Under the pieces are notes generated by a model. The model saw only the letters and a program-made list of their open reading frames with translations. It was not told the origin of the DNA and did no database searches. DNA of 64,000 bases. Source: Eubacterium sp. GTDB taxonomy: Bacteria; Bacillota; Clostridia; Oscillospirales; Ruminococcaceae. Position 1 is the first letter of the stretch. Every line of letters begins with the position of its first letter. Both the position numbers and the translations under genes were made by a program. Location of the stretch: the NCBI GenBank assembly GCA_022511265.1, contig JAFLRX010000005.1:1-64000 (forward strand). The letters run 5' to 3'. Below are positions 42,197 to 51,201 of this stretch, in pieces.

Positions 42197-43669
42197 ATGA
42201 AAAAGATAATATCAACCATTTTGCTTGCATCTATGCTGCTGTCTTTGGCTGCGTGCGACCAGCAGACCGCTGAGCCGCAGGACAGCAACGGCTCGCAGAC
42301 AACAGACAGCTCACAGCCGACCGACAGCTCGCAGCCGACTGACAGCTCTGACGAGGGAACAGACAACCGCGAGACTACTCAGGACGGATGGTATATACAG
42401 CCGGGTCTGACAGGCTCGTTCTCCGAACACCCAGTGGCTTTGGACGAAAACGGCGAGGTGGATATGGATGTGGCACTTGCGTATGAGACCGACATTGACG
42501 CGCTTATCAAAGAGCTGGAGGCGCAGCCGGTGGACGGCAGCAAGCCTGTATCCAAAAACGCCAGCGAGGAGACTGTCGCGCTGTTCAACTTCTTAAGAGA
42601 AAACTACGGCAAGAAAATATTCGCCGGACAGCAGATATTTGACAACGCGCAGTATGAGGATATCCTCTACTACATCGAGACCGGTGATCTTCCTGCGATA
42701 AAGGGCTTTGATATGATCTTCTCTACCGGAAATCAAAGCATAAACGATTATCAGATAGAAGAGGCTATCAAGTGGCACACCCAGCAAAACGGCATCGTTG
42801 CATTCTGCTGGCACTGGCAGGTACCCATTGATATAGACGTCGAGAATACCACCGCGATACATTTCTACACCGAGCATATTACCAACTTCAGTCTGGAAAA
42901 CGCGGTTACCCCTGGCACAAAGGAATATGAAATAGTTATCAAGGATATAGACACAGTTGCGCTGAAGCTGCAAAGGCTGGAGGCGGCAGGCGTGCCGGTG
43001 CTGTGGAGACCTCTGCACGAGGCAAGCGGCACATGGTTCTGGTGGGGTCAGACCAGAGAAGCATACGAAAACCAGCTTTATCAAAAGCTGTGGTATATGG
43101 TATATGACCGTCTTGAGAATTATCATAAGCTTACCAATCTTATCTGGGTATGGAACGGTCAGAATGCCGCTACAAAGGTAAACGCCAACACCTATGACAT
43201 AGGCGGTATGGACATTTACCCGAACAATGAGGATCACTCCGCACAGGCGGGACAGTATAATGCCCTGTCAAACATTATGGACGAAAACAAGATGGCGGCA
43301 ATATCCGAATGCGGATATATCCCCGACGATGACGAGGTATTCGCGGAGGACAGTGACGTAAAGTGGCTTTACTTTATGCCGTGGTACGGTGACTTTATCT
43401 GCAACGCCACCGACAGCGGTATGATAATCACCTCCCTTGGCGGCACACCGACGGTAAACGAGAAACGCATCTCATCCGAGCTGCTGAAAAAGATATATGC
43501 GTCGGACAAGGTGATCACCCTGAGCGAGCTGCCCGATTGGGACGGCACCCCTAAATATCTCCCGCAGTATATAAGGACATGGAAGTTCAACAATCAGAAC
43601 CGCGAGACTGCCGAGTCCAAGCTGACCGATTATCTGGACGAGGACCCCGGCATAGACCTGCACGAATAA
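42197..43669 (+). CDS. GH26 beta-mannanase lipoprotein
   Basis: The 490-residue protein has a lipoprotein signal (SLAAC, Cys20) and a Ser/Thr/Asp/Gln-rich linker (21-62) with the tandem repeat SSQPTD. A GH26 barrel follows (about 125-470). The acid/base Glu275 lies in LWRPLHEASGTWFWWG, which matches the family almost exactly, and the nucleophile Glu371 in AAISECGYIP. It should cut beta-1,4-mannan on the outer membrane face of the cell. The ATG follows GAAAGGAT. An aldose-epimerase-like gene begins 15 bases downstream, so the two form an operon. Confidence 0.93.
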   Translation: MKKIISTILLASMLLSLAACDQQTAEPQDSNGSQTTDSSQPTDSSQPTDSSDEGTDNRETTQDGWYIQPGLTGSFSEHPVALDENGEVDMDVALAYETDIDALIKELEAQPVDGSKPVSKNASEETVALFNFLRENYGKKIFAGQQIFDNAQYEDILYYIETGDLPAIKGFDMIFSTGNQSINDYQIEEAIKWHTQQNGIVAFCWHWQVPIDIDVENTTAIHFYTEHITNFSLENAVTPGTKEYEIVIKDIDTVALKLQRLEAAGVPVLWRPLHEASGTWFWWGQTREAYENQLYQKLWYMVYDRLENYHKLTNLIWVWNGQNAATKVNANTYDIGGMDIYPNNEDHSAQAGQYNALSNIMDENKMAAISECGYIPDDDEVFAEDSDVKWLYFMPWYGDFICNATDSGMIITSLGGTPTVNEKRISSELLKKIYASDKVITLSELPDWDGTPKYLPQYIRTWKFNNQNRETAESKLTDYLDEDPGIDLHE

Positions 43670-43684
43670 TAAAGGAGCTGCAAT

Positions 43685-44539
43685 ATGGAACTCACCTTAA
43701 CTAACGGTAATAACCGTGCGGTCATCTCCTGCCACGGTGCAGAGCTGAAAAGCCTTGTCATAGGCGGCAGAGAGCTGATATGGCAGACGGATGAAAAGTA
43801 TTGGAACAAATCCTCGCCCGTGCTGTTCCCCGCGATAGGCAATGTAAAAAACAATCTCACCACGATAAACGGAGAAGAAATAAAGCTGTCAAAGCACGGC
43901 TTTATGCGGGATAAGGATTTTATCCCGACGCAGCACGGCGAAAGTGCCGCCGACTTTTCCTACACCTACAGCCCGGTTAAGGGAGAATATCCTTTCGCCT
44001 GCTTGCTGACTATGTCATATCACCTTAGCGAGGACGCGCTGACAATAACCTATATTGTCGAAAATCTCGACAACGGCACAATGTGGTACTGCATAGGCGC
44101 ACATCCTGCTTTTGCCTGCGACGATCTTGACAAATGCTCGGTAAAATTCGAGTACAGAGAAGTAGCCGCTACACCAGTAAAAGACGCGGACGGAATTTTC
44201 CAAGACGGCAAGCGTGTAGAGCGTATCAACGGCAATACTCTCCTACTGCTTTACTACGATATGTTTGACGAGGACGTGGTATATTTTGACAGGCTGAGGT
44301 CGCACACCGTGACGTTTATGGATAACATCAAGACGCTCGCGGTAATAAGCTTTGAGGGCTTTGAGACACTGGGACTGTGGACGCCCGCGGGCAAGCGCGC
44401 GCCGTTCTTGTGTATCGAGCCGTGGTGCGGCAGTGACGACTACGACACCGACGACGGAATATTCGAGCATAAGCGCGGCATACAATCGCTTGAGCCGAAA
44501 GGGACAAAGCGTTACAGTATGACAATAAAAGCGGAATAA
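43685..44539 (+). CDS. Aldose 1-epimerase family protein
   Basis: The 284-residue protein has the galactose-mutarotase fold: SCHGAELKSLVIGGRELIWQ at the start, SPVLFPAIGNVKN, then IGAHPAFAC with the conserved histidine and a C-terminal LCIEPWCGSDD with the acidic catalytic residue. Members interconvert alpha and beta sugars. Located right after the mannanase with AAAGGAG before its ATG, it may speed use of mannose or related sugars released from mannan. It belongs to the LacX-like branch, whose exact sugar is uncertain. Confidence 0.88.
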   Translation: MELTLTNGNNRAVISCHGAELKSLVIGGRELIWQTDEKYWNKSSPVLFPAIGNVKNNLTTINGEEIKLSKHGFMRDKDFIPTQHGESAADFSYTYSPVKGEYPFACLLTMSYHLSEDALTITYIVENLDNGTMWYCIGAHPAFACDDLDKCSVKFEYREVAATPVKDADGIFQDGKRVERINGNTLLLLYYDMFDEDVVYFDRLRSHTVTFMDNIKTLAVISFEGFETLGLWTPAGKRAPFLCIEPWCGSDDYDTDDGIFEHKRGIQSLEPKGTKRYSMTIKAE

Positions 44540-44568
44540 AAATTTGCCGCATAAGAAGGTTGCAATTA

Positions 44569-45078
44569 TTGACAAGGATTATAGTCACTGACAGACTAAT
44601 ATTAAGACCGCTTGATGAAAATGACGCAGAAGATGTATTTGAATGGGTTGGCGACCCCATTGTAAACAGATATATGCAATATTCCGTGTACAAAGATATC
44701 GAGCAGGTAAAAAAGTGGCTTGAACAGGCAAAAAACAAAGATTATGAATTTGGTTTTGCGCTGAAAGAAACCGGCAAAGTTATCGGTGCCGGCAGCGTAA
44801 CGCTTGTTCCCGAGCAGAACGCATACGAATTAGGATATAACTTAAACAGAGCCTTTTGGCGTAAAGGATACGCTACTGAGGCGGCTAAGGCTATGATTGG
44901 GTGGGCTTACGATACTCTTGGCGCAAGAGACTTTACGGCGACCCACGCTAATGCAAATACTGCTTCGGGAAATGTAATTCGTAAGTGCGGGTTTCAGTTT
45001 GAAAAATACGGAAAATATTCTAAATTTGATGAAAGCGAAGTTTTTGACGCATCCTGTTACAGACTGCATTTAGATTAA
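44569..45078 (+). CDS. GNAT-family acetyltransferase (RimJ/RimL type)
   Basis: The 169-residue protein opens TRIIVTDRLILRPLDENDAE, typical of RimJ/RimL-like N-acetyltransferases, and has the acetyl-CoA loop region ELGYNLNRAFWRKGYATEA followed by HANANTASGNVIRKCGFQF. The start is a TTG at 44569 preceded by GAAGG nine bases away; another TTG lies three codons upstream. Codon use is visibly more A+T-rich than in its neighbours, which may mean recent transfer. Substrate unknown. Confidence 0.85.
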   Translation: MTRIIVTDRLILRPLDENDAEDVFEWVGDPIVNRYMQYSVYKDIEQVKKWLEQAKNKDYEFGFALKETGKVIGAGSVTLVPEQNAYELGYNLNRAFWRKGYATEAAKAMIGWAYDTLGARDFTATHANANTASGNVIRKCGFQFEKYGKYSKFDESEVFDASCYRLHLD

Positions 45079-45149
45079 CAACCACACTGCGAAACCGACT
45101 GAATAGCAGCAAGCGGAACAGAAAAATCAACCGCCTATTAAGACACAAA

Positions 45150-45174
45150 AATCCCCCGATTATATCGGGGGATT
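45150..45174. terminator. Bidirectional terminator between the GNAT and SDR genes
   Basis: Ten-base stem AATCCCCCGA/TCGGGGGATT with loop TTATA and T-runs on both strands. Confidence 0.9.
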
Positions 45175-45187
45175 TTTTATATTTACA

Positions 45188-46210
45188 TTAGTTAAGCAAA
45201 CTGCTTTTCGCCTTTTCCAGTGCGGCTATCACATCATCGCACCACTTGTCAAATTCCGGGTCTTCCGTCTGACATTCCTCGGGGTGAGAAAGGATATAGT
45301 CCAGTGCCTTGCGCACGCCCTCGCTGAACGGTACAATGGCGTTGTACTCGGGCACTATCCGTTTCAGCTTGCTGTTGTCGAAAACCACCGACACCGCCTT
45401 GTCGCCCAGCAGTCCGCCCTCAAAGTCGTACTGCTTTCCTACCTCGGCAAGAAAATCGGCGGAGACATGATACGCCTTCAGCTGTACGCCCAGCGCGTCC
45501 GCTATCGTCTGATATATCTGATTCCATGTCAGCGATTCATCACTCGTTATATGGAACGCCTCGCCTATCGCGTGAGGATTGCCCATAAGCCCGGTAAAGC
45601 CCACGGCAAAATCGGTGTTGAAGGTCACCGTCCACAGTGACGAGCCGTCGCCCTGTACTATCACCGGCTTGCCCTCCTGTATACGCTTTATCACCTGCCA
45701 ATAGCCCTTGTGTCCGTGCGCGCCGACAGGGATATTCTTTTCGTCATAGGTATGGCTGGGGCGGACTATAGTCACGGGGAAGCCGTTTTCGCGGTACATC
45801 TTCATCAGATATTCCTCGCAGGCTATCTTATTGCGGGAATATTCCCAGTGCGGATTGGCAAGGGTCGTTCCCTCAGTAATGATATGGCTGCGTGCTGGCT
45901 TGTGATATGCCGATGCAGAGCTGATAAAAATATACTGGTTTGTCTTATCCGCAAACAGTCTGTAGTCGCGCTCGACCTGTGCGGGGACGAACGCGATAAA
46001 ATCGCAAACGCAGTCAAACCGCATGCCCGCCAGCTTTTCGGCGACAGCCTGTTCGTCGTTTATGTCGGCGGTTATCTGCTTTACCCCGTCGGGCAGCGGC
46101 TTTCTGCCGGTGCCGCGGTTAAGCACATATACCTCCCAGCCCTTTTCGATAAGCCTGCACACAACCGCGCTGCTTATCGTGCCTGTTCCTCCGATAAGTA
46201 ATGCTTTCAT
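45188..46210 (-). CDS. Extended SDR, NAD-dependent epimerase/dehydratase family
   Basis: The 340-residue protein starts with MKALLIGGTGTISSAVV, a Rossmann NAD(P) motif. It has FISSASAYHKP as the catalytic serine region and YSRNKIACEEYL as the Tyr-x3-Lys pair, then TIVRPSHTYD. It is most like a UDP-sugar epimerase/reductase branch common in Clostridia, but the substrate is unknown. It lies 18 bases after alr on the same strand, so it is probably co-transcribed from the alr promoter and ends at the bidirectional hairpin. Confidence 0.85.
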   Translation of the reverse strand: MKALLIGGTGTISSAVVCRLIEKGWEVYVLNRGTGRKPLPDGVKQITADINDEQAVAEKLAGMRFDCVCDFIAFVPAQVERDYRLFADKTNQYIFISSASAYHKPARSHIITEGTTLANPHWEYSRNKIACEEYLMKMYRENGFPVTIVRPSHTYDEKNIPVGAHGHKGYWQVIKRIQEGKPVIVQGDGSSLWTVTFNTDFAVGFTGLMGNPHAIGEAFHITSDESLTWNQIYQTIADALGVQLKAYHVSADFLAEVGKQYDFEGGLLGDKAVSVVFDNSKLKRIVPEYNAIVPFSEGVRKALDYILSHPEECQTEDPEFDKWCDDVIAALEKAKSSLLN

Positions 46211-46228
46211 TTTTGTACCTCCGTTATT

Positions 46229-47377
46229 TTATGGCTTTAACTCCATATCTCCGTATCTTACCACATCGACGGGCTTGCCGCCCTCGATTATCACGCGCGG
46301 CACACGGCATGACACCGCACAGGTCAGCTCATATCCGATAGTGCCGATAAGCGCGGCGTTATAGTCCGTGCCGACCTCTTTGCACCCGCCGCCGTAGACC
46401 GTCACCTCGTCGCCTGTCTTTACATCGGTGTCGGTCACATCAACCACCGTCTGATCCATACACACCCTGCCCAGTACGGGACACAGGCTGCCGTTTATCA
46501 ACATCTGCCCCTTTGAGGAAAAGTCTCTGAAATATCCGTCCGCATAGCCGATAGGAACCACCGCTACGGTCATTTCCCTATCGGAACAGAATGTCCTACC
46601 ATAGCTGATATATGTACCCGCAGGTATCTTTTTTATCTGCTGTACGACGGATTTCAGCGTCATTACGTTTTTCAGCTTGAACGGCACCTCCAGCGGATAG
46701 TTGGGTGACAGCCCGTACAGAACTATCCCCGCCCTTGCCGCGTCGGCGGCAAAATCTCCGTGATACGCTATCCCCGCGCTGTTTTGAGAATGGAGCATAA
46801 GTCCCTTGTCCTTGGCAATTTTCAGCAGCTTTGCCTGCTGTGCCGCGGTGTATTCGCCATCTGTACTGTCAAGGCTGTCGGCGCAGGAAAAATGCGTGTA
46901 TGCCGCCTTGCAGTCCAGCCCGCCGAGAGACAGTATCTCGTCCAGCTCTTCCTCGGTGTCTATGCCGACGCGGTTCATGCCCGTATTCACCTTGATATGC
47001 ACCGGCAGTCGAATATCGTTAGATACCGCATATCCGCTCAGCTGCTTTGCGTATTCTGTACTTCCGACGGTCTGGGTGAGGTCATACTGTCTTATCTCCT
47101 CAAAAAAATCCTCCCCGGTATAGCCGAAGATAAGTATCTCGCCCTCGAGCCCGCATTTACGCAGCTTGACAGCCTCCCATATATTAGACACAGCAAAACG
47201 GCGCACGCCGAGGCTGTACAGCTTGCGGCTGACCGATTTGTCGTCGTGACCGTAGGCGTCCGCCTTTACTATCGCTATTATCTCTCTGCCGCCAGAAAAG
47301 TCTTTTATGTTGTTATAGTTATATTCCAGAGCGTCAAGGTCTATCTCCGCCCAGGTGCGCTTTAGCAATTTTTCCAT
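46229..47377 (-). CDS. alr: Alanine racemase
   Basis: Alr makes D-alanine for peptidoglycan with PLP. The 382-residue product has IAIVKADAYGHD with the PLP lysine (Lys38) and MNRVGIDTEEE. The second catalytic tyrosine lies in the region around SYGRTFCS and VPIGYADGYFRD, and VCMDQTVVDVTD follows near the C-terminal beta domain. The start at 47377 has GGAGG five bases upstream; a longer open frame (to 47422) lacks a site. The promoter is 80-110 bases upstream. Confidence 0.96.
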   Translation of the reverse strand: MEKLLKRTWAEIDLDALEYNYNNIKDFSGGREIIAIVKADAYGHDDKSVSRKLYSLGVRRFAVSNIWEAVKLRKCGLEGEILIFGYTGEDFFEEIRQYDLTQTVGSTEYAKQLSGYAVSNDIRLPVHIKVNTGMNRVGIDTEEELDEILSLGGLDCKAAYTHFSCADSLDSTDGEYTAAQQAKLLKIAKDKGLMLHSQNSAGIAYHGDFAADAARAGIVLYGLSPNYPLEVPFKLKNVMTLKSVVQQIKKIPAGTYISYGRTFCSDREMTVAVVPIGYADGYFRDFSSKGQMLINGSLCPVLGRVCMDQTVVDVTDTDVKTGDEVTVYGGGCKEVGTDYNAALIGTIGYELTCAVSCRVPRVIIEGGKPVDVVRYGDMELKP

Positions 47378-47457
47378 CGCTGCCTCCGCTTTTTGCAAAT
47401 AAAGTATTGTTTTTTTTTTCATTTTATGGTATTATTATTTATAGTATTGTTAGTAGT

Positions 47458-47486
47458 AGTTTAGCACGATTTTTCCGTCGTGTCAA
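47458..47486 (-). promoter_or_regulatory. Promoter of alr
   Basis: Minus-strand TTGACA, 17 bases, TAAACT, giving a leader of about 75 bases with a T- and A-rich stretch. Confidence 0.75.
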
Positions 47487-47534
47487 GGCTGCAAATCAAA
47501 TAAAATGTCACAAAAGCTATTGGAGGCTGATCTC

Positions 47535-48413
47535 TTGAATACAAAAAGACGTAGCAACTGGTACATCTATCTTATCACCTTTGTAATAACGGGCGTTTTG
47601 CTGTTTATCGTGTCTCAGGCACTGTTAAGCTCTTACTACAGCTCTCAGCAGGCACAGAACGTCAACGACCAGCAAAACCACGGCACTATCTTTGTACCCG
47701 ACTCAAACTATAATTTCACCATGCTGTTAATGCTGGGCAAGTCCATTGACGCGACGCCGGATTATTATATGACCCTTACCTACCGCGCGGATAAATCCCA
47801 GTTTACCGTTATGCCGTATCTCGGCAACTCGTACATCGGCGGCAGCACGCTGAAGGGCGCATACAACAGCGGCGGCGCGGAGTCAGTCATGCGGGCAATA
47901 TCCGCAGGCACCGGCATTGAGATAAACAAATACATCCGCTTTACCGCCTCGACGGCAGTACAGCTGTTTGACACGGTGGGCAACACCACCCTGTCGGTAC
48001 CTAAGAATATAAAGTACGAAAACGACGACCACACGCTGACCATAATCAATTCCGGCACAAGCATCTTTTCGGGAAAGCAGCTGTATGAGTACCTCTCTCT
48101 GCCGGACTACGGTGAAAAGGACATGCAGTATCCCTGCAAGGTGCACGCCACCGCGATAAGCAGCTTTATAAATCAGAACTTCACCGACATCAGCGAGTCC
48201 TCGCTGGACGAGTACATGGATTTTATCATCGGCTTTACCTCTACCAATATAACCGAGCAGGATTATCTTTCCAAAAAGGCGGCGTTGCTTTACTCCTTTG
48301 ATGACGCACCCACCCCCTGCGACTATTATATCCCGTACGGCGACCTCAGCGGTAACGAATACGTGATAAGCGAGGGAAGCGTTGATTCGATAAAGGATAT
48401 CGTGAATAGATAA
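47535..48413 (+). CDS. LCP-like (LytR-CpsA-Psr) membrane-anchored protein, divergent
   Basis: The 292-residue protein has a basic start, one membrane helix (about 10-31) and an extracytoplasmic domain that follows the LytR-CpsA-Psr pattern: SDAT-like PDYYMTLTY, then LKGAYNSGGAESVMRAIS, which corresponds to the family's lxxAYxxGG segment. The PRD motif that binds the polyprenyl pyrophosphate head in active LCP ligases is absent. It may therefore be a degenerate or regulatory member. The start is a TTG at 47535 with GGAGG eight bases before it. It diverges from alr; a cell-wall role is plausible but unproven. Confidence 0.7.
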   Translation: MNTKRRSNWYIYLITFVITGVLLFIVSQALLSSYYSSQQAQNVNDQQNHGTIFVPDSNYNFTMLLMLGKSIDATPDYYMTLTYRADKSQFTVMPYLGNSYIGGSTLKGAYNSGGAESVMRAISAGTGIEINKYIRFTASTAVQLFDTVGNTTLSVPKNIKYENDDHTLTIINSGTSIFSGKQLYEYLSLPDYGEKDMQYPCKVHATAISSFINQNFTDISESSLDEYMDFIIGFTSTNITEQDYLSKKAALLYSFDDAPTPCDYYIPYGDLSGNEYVISEGSVDSIKDIVNR

Positions 48414-48426
48414 GAATAGAATATAA

Positions 48427-48456
48427 AAATTCCCGCCTGTATTCAGGCGGGAATTT
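48427..48456. terminator. Bidirectional terminator after the LCP-like gene
   Basis: Thirteen-base perfect stem AAATTCCCGCCTG/CAGGCGGGAATTT, loop TATT; it ends the LCP-like and LRR/FN3 transcripts. Confidence 0.92.
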
Positions 48457-48508
48457 TTTATGTTTTAATTAATAGTTGTTTAAAAACGTGTATCTCACAA
48501 GTCGGTGA

Positions 48509-50881
48509 TTAATTGTAGCTTGTAAAGCCTAAGTTATTGATACTTAATCCTGTTCTTTCAAGAAGGAAAAGTTTAAAAATACGTAATGATAAGTGCATAT
48601 GAGAATTTGTAAGAGACGATACTTTTGAAGCGCTTATCAGATTGGACGAACGGTAAGTAACGTCAAAATAAACAGTGGTATCTTCAGTTAAAGCCGATTT
48701 TTTCACTGTCGCATCAGCGATAGAATGGAAATTATCAACCAAGCTCATACTGATTATATCAATATATGATGAATTGCTGAAGGTTATAGTTGTGAAAGTC
48801 GCACCGGTATCTGATGCAGATAACGCTGCCACTTCAAACTCAGCAGTCGATGACAGATATGTAACTGTCATATATGTATCCAGATCTCTCGTATTGAATG
48901 AATAATCTACATAGTAATTTCCGTTACTGTCGATAGATCCGTACCTCAAAATATAATTCTTTAAGGTGGAATAGCCTGTTTGAGTAGTAGAACCGGATGT
49001 AGCCGCTGAGCCACTGGTCATTGCTGTCAAAGTGGTATAATTACCGTAAAGTGCCGTGCTGCCGGACATCTTGTACGCGCAGATACGGAAAGTATAGGAT
49101 GTTCCCGCGGATAAACCGGATTTCTTAAATTCAACGGTAGAGTTATTGCTTATCTTGCCTACACGTTTCCATGTGCTGCCGCTCTTTTGCTCTATTATGT
49201 AACCGTCAGCAGTGGTGTTCTTTGTCCAGGTCAGGCGAAGCGCGTCTTTGGCAGAATTTTTCAGCTTAAAGCCTTTTACAACAGTCGGATTTGTACGATA
49301 GCTTACAGTAGTATATTTACCGTAAAGCGCCGTGTTGCCGGACATCTTATATGCGCAGACACGGAAGCTGTAAGCAGTGCCTCCGGCAAGACCGGACTTC
49401 TTAAATTCAACGTTAGAATTGCCGGTTACCTTTCCTGCCCTCTTCCATACGCCGTTTACCAGCATTTCAACAATATAACCGTCTGCTGAGGTGTTGCGCG
49501 TCCATGTAAGACGCAGCGCGTCAGCGGCGCGGGCTTTCAGCGTCACGCCCTTCATTGCGGACGGATTGGTGCGAGCCGATATAGTCTTGGTGTTGCCGTA
49601 CAGTGCGGTGCTGCCCGACATTTTGTATGTCTTGATGCGTATATTGTAAACAGTTCCCGCAGACAGTGTCTTGCCATTAACCTTTGTAAACTTAAATTCT
49701 GTTGTGTTGGGGTTGGTTACCTTGCCTACTCTTACCCAGTCGTTGCCAGACTGTACTTCAATAATGTATCCGCTTGCGGTAGGATTCTTTGTCCACTGCA
49801 CGCGCAGTGCGTCAGCAGCACGCGCCTTCAGCTTAAAGCCGCTTACTATCGTGGGGTTTGTTGTGTATGAAACGGTTGAAGTCTCACCGTATACTTTTTT
49901 GCCATTATCTAAATAATACGGCTTTATCCTGAAGCTATACTTTGTACCGCCGTTAAGATCATCTACACGGTATTCAGTAGTATTTGCACTCAGCGAATCG
50001 GAAACGGTCTTCCACGCCCCGTTTTTCTGCACCTCCAGAACATAACCGTCTGCACCGTAGGTCTGCTCCCATTTTACTCTGATTGCATCAGCTGCGCGTC
50101 CTTTGAGGTTGAAACCATTCACAACAAATCGTGTAGTAGTGGTGTCGACATATGAATAATCGCTGTAAACCGTCTCTTCCTCATTATCATTATATGAGCA
50201 TATACGGAAGCTGTAGGCAGTATTGACATTCAGTCCAGTAACCTCATATTCGGTCACGGAGTTGTCGCCAATTTTAGTAACTTCTTTCCAAGATGAACCG
50301 ACCTTCTGTTCGAGTATGTAACCGTCAGCGGTATAGTCTCTGTCCCATGTCAGGTACAACGATGTTGCATATGCTTTTTTAAGTTCAAAGCCGGTAACCG
50401 GATCGCCAAAGAAATGTATGTTTGCATCTTCTAGAGTTGTATCATAAGATGGATATGTCGTAACCGCTTTCCACTGTTCCTCTGTACCGCTATAATACAC
50501 ATCCTTGAAACTATTGCAATACATGAAAGCATATACGCCAATCTCTGTTAAGCTATCAGGTAAAGCTATCCATTCAAGCTTTGAGCAATATTCAAAAGCG
50601 TAACTTCCAATGCTTTTTACTCCGTCTGGAACCGTTATATCAGTAATAGACGAACATCTGTAAAAAGCTTGAGAACCTATTGCACTGACCTGCTTGCCGC
50701 CTAAAACAGACGGTATTTCCAAACTGGTATCTGTTCCGTTATATCCACTGATAGATACAGTCCCATCGCTTTTCACGCTATAGGTATAATCCCCATACGT
50801 CTCCGCCCCCGCGCACACGGCACATATCGCGCACATAGCAATCGCGCCGATAAGCACGGCTAAAAATTTTTTAACTTTCAT
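48509..50881 (-). CDS. Secreted BspA-type LRR protein with five FN3 modules
   Basis: The 790-residue protein has a Sec signal (about 1-26). A short LRR_5/BspA-like block follows (about 60-140, with VPDGVKSIGSYAFEYCS and LPDSLTEIGVYAFMYCN). Then come five fibronectin III modules (about 161-250, 251-341, 342-438, 439-530, 531-622), a Ser/Thr/Gly linker, and an unrecognised C-terminal domain (about 640-790). The FN3 units share the core ADGYIIE and YKMSGSTALYG with those of the neighbouring GH5. No dockerin or sortase signal is seen, so it is probably released. It may bind fibre or cells. AAAGGAGAG precedes the ATG; the frame is open for 102 codons upstream, but that part lacks a signal. Confidence 0.85.
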   Translation of the reverse strand: MKVKKFLAVLIGAIAMCAICAVCAGAETYGDYTYSVKSDGTVSISGYNGTDTSLEIPSVLGGKQVSAIGSQAFYRCSSITDITVPDGVKSIGSYAFEYCSKLEWIALPDSLTEIGVYAFMYCNSFKDVYYSGTEEQWKAVTTYPSYDTTLEDANIHFFGDPVTGFELKKAYATSLYLTWDRDYTADGYILEQKVGSSWKEVTKIGDNSVTEYEVTGLNVNTAYSFRICSYNDNEEETVYSDYSYVDTTTTRFVVNGFNLKGRAADAIRVKWEQTYGADGYVLEVQKNGAWKTVSDSLSANTTEYRVDDLNGGTKYSFRIKPYYLDNGKKVYGETSTVSYTTNPTIVSGFKLKARAADALRVQWTKNPTASGYIIEVQSGNDWVRVGKVTNPNTTEFKFTKVNGKTLSAGTVYNIRIKTYKMSGSTALYGNTKTISARTNPSAMKGVTLKARAADALRLTWTRNTSADGYIVEMLVNGVWKRAGKVTGNSNVEFKKSGLAGGTAYSFRVCAYKMSGNTALYGKYTTVSYRTNPTVVKGFKLKNSAKDALRLTWTKNTTADGYIIEQKSGSTWKRVGKISNNSTVEFKKSGLSAGTSYTFRICAYKMSGSTALYGNYTTLTAMTSGSAATSGSTTQTGYSTLKNYILRYGSIDSNGNYYVDYSFNTRDLDTYMTVTYLSSTAEFEVAALSASDTGATFTTITFSNSSYIDIISMSLVDNFHSIADATVKKSALTEDTTVYFDVTYRSSNLISASKVSSLTNSHMHLSLRIFKLFLLERTGLSINNLGFTSYN

Positions 50882-50998
50882 TTTCTCTCCTTTGAAATTC
50901 ATCCGGTGACATTTCAGGCGTACAGCCGCAGGTCGCCGTGCCGCGGCTGCCGCAAAGCGGTCATGCGCGCCCTGAGAGAAAAAATCCGCAATCAAAAA

Positions 50999-51022
50999 GC
51001 GCGCAGCAAACGAGCTGCGCGC
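50999..51022 (-). terminator. Terminator hairpin inside the LRR/FN3 leader (attenuator candidate)
   Basis: Nine-base stem GCGCGCAGC/GCTGCGCGC with a six-base loop, followed on the minus strand by T5. It lies about 118 bases upstream of the start codon and downstream of the promoter, so it should cut off transcription unless suppressed. Confidence 0.75.
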
Positions 51023-51044
51023 TGAAAAACGAGGCTCATTTGCT

Positions 51045-51152
51045 GCGACACAAACCTTTCCGATTATACTGAAAATCGTTAAGAAAAAGCCTACGTTTTT
51101 ACCATAGCTAAATTGTTTCCAGTAACGGAAAGGTTTATTCAGTTTGTGTCGC
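51045..51152. repeat. Inverted repeat around the LRR/FN3 start region
   Basis: GCGACACAAACCTTTCCG (51045-51062) is present inverted at 51126-51152 as CGGAAAGGTT and GTTTGTGTCGC, with six inserted bases between. The two copies are separated by 63 bases. Confidence 0.75.
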
Positions 51153-51158
51153 AATTTT

Positions 51159-51187
51159 ATTTTACCACAGTTTTCCCAAAAAATCAA
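51159..51187 (-). promoter_or_regulatory. Promoter of the LRR/FN3 gene
   Basis: Minus-strand TTGATT, 17 bases, TAAAAT. Transcription would begin at or next to the outer end of the inverted repeat. Confidence 0.65.
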
Positions 51188-51201
51188 TAAAAAATGAAAA
51201 A

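Larger units (their letters stand above)
50882..51152 (-). promoter_or_regulatory. Long regulatory leader of the LRR/FN3 gene
   Basis: About 270 bases lie between the predicted start site and the gene. In order they hold a split inverted-repeat copy (51126-51152), a second -10-like TATAAT (51063-51068) with a poor -35, the intact repeat copy (51045-51062), a short ORF MSLVFQRAARLLRAF whose 3' half overlaps a terminator hairpin, and then GC-rich sequence up to the ribosome site. The set suggests conditional read-through. Confidence 0.5.

Noticed and set aside
50882-51187. In-frame upstream extension of the LRR/FN3 protein by 102 residues
   Set aside because: The stretch is open by chance. It lacks a signal peptide, runs through the promoter, repeat and terminator, and would bury the clear signal at MKVKKFLAVL with its own AAAGGAG site.
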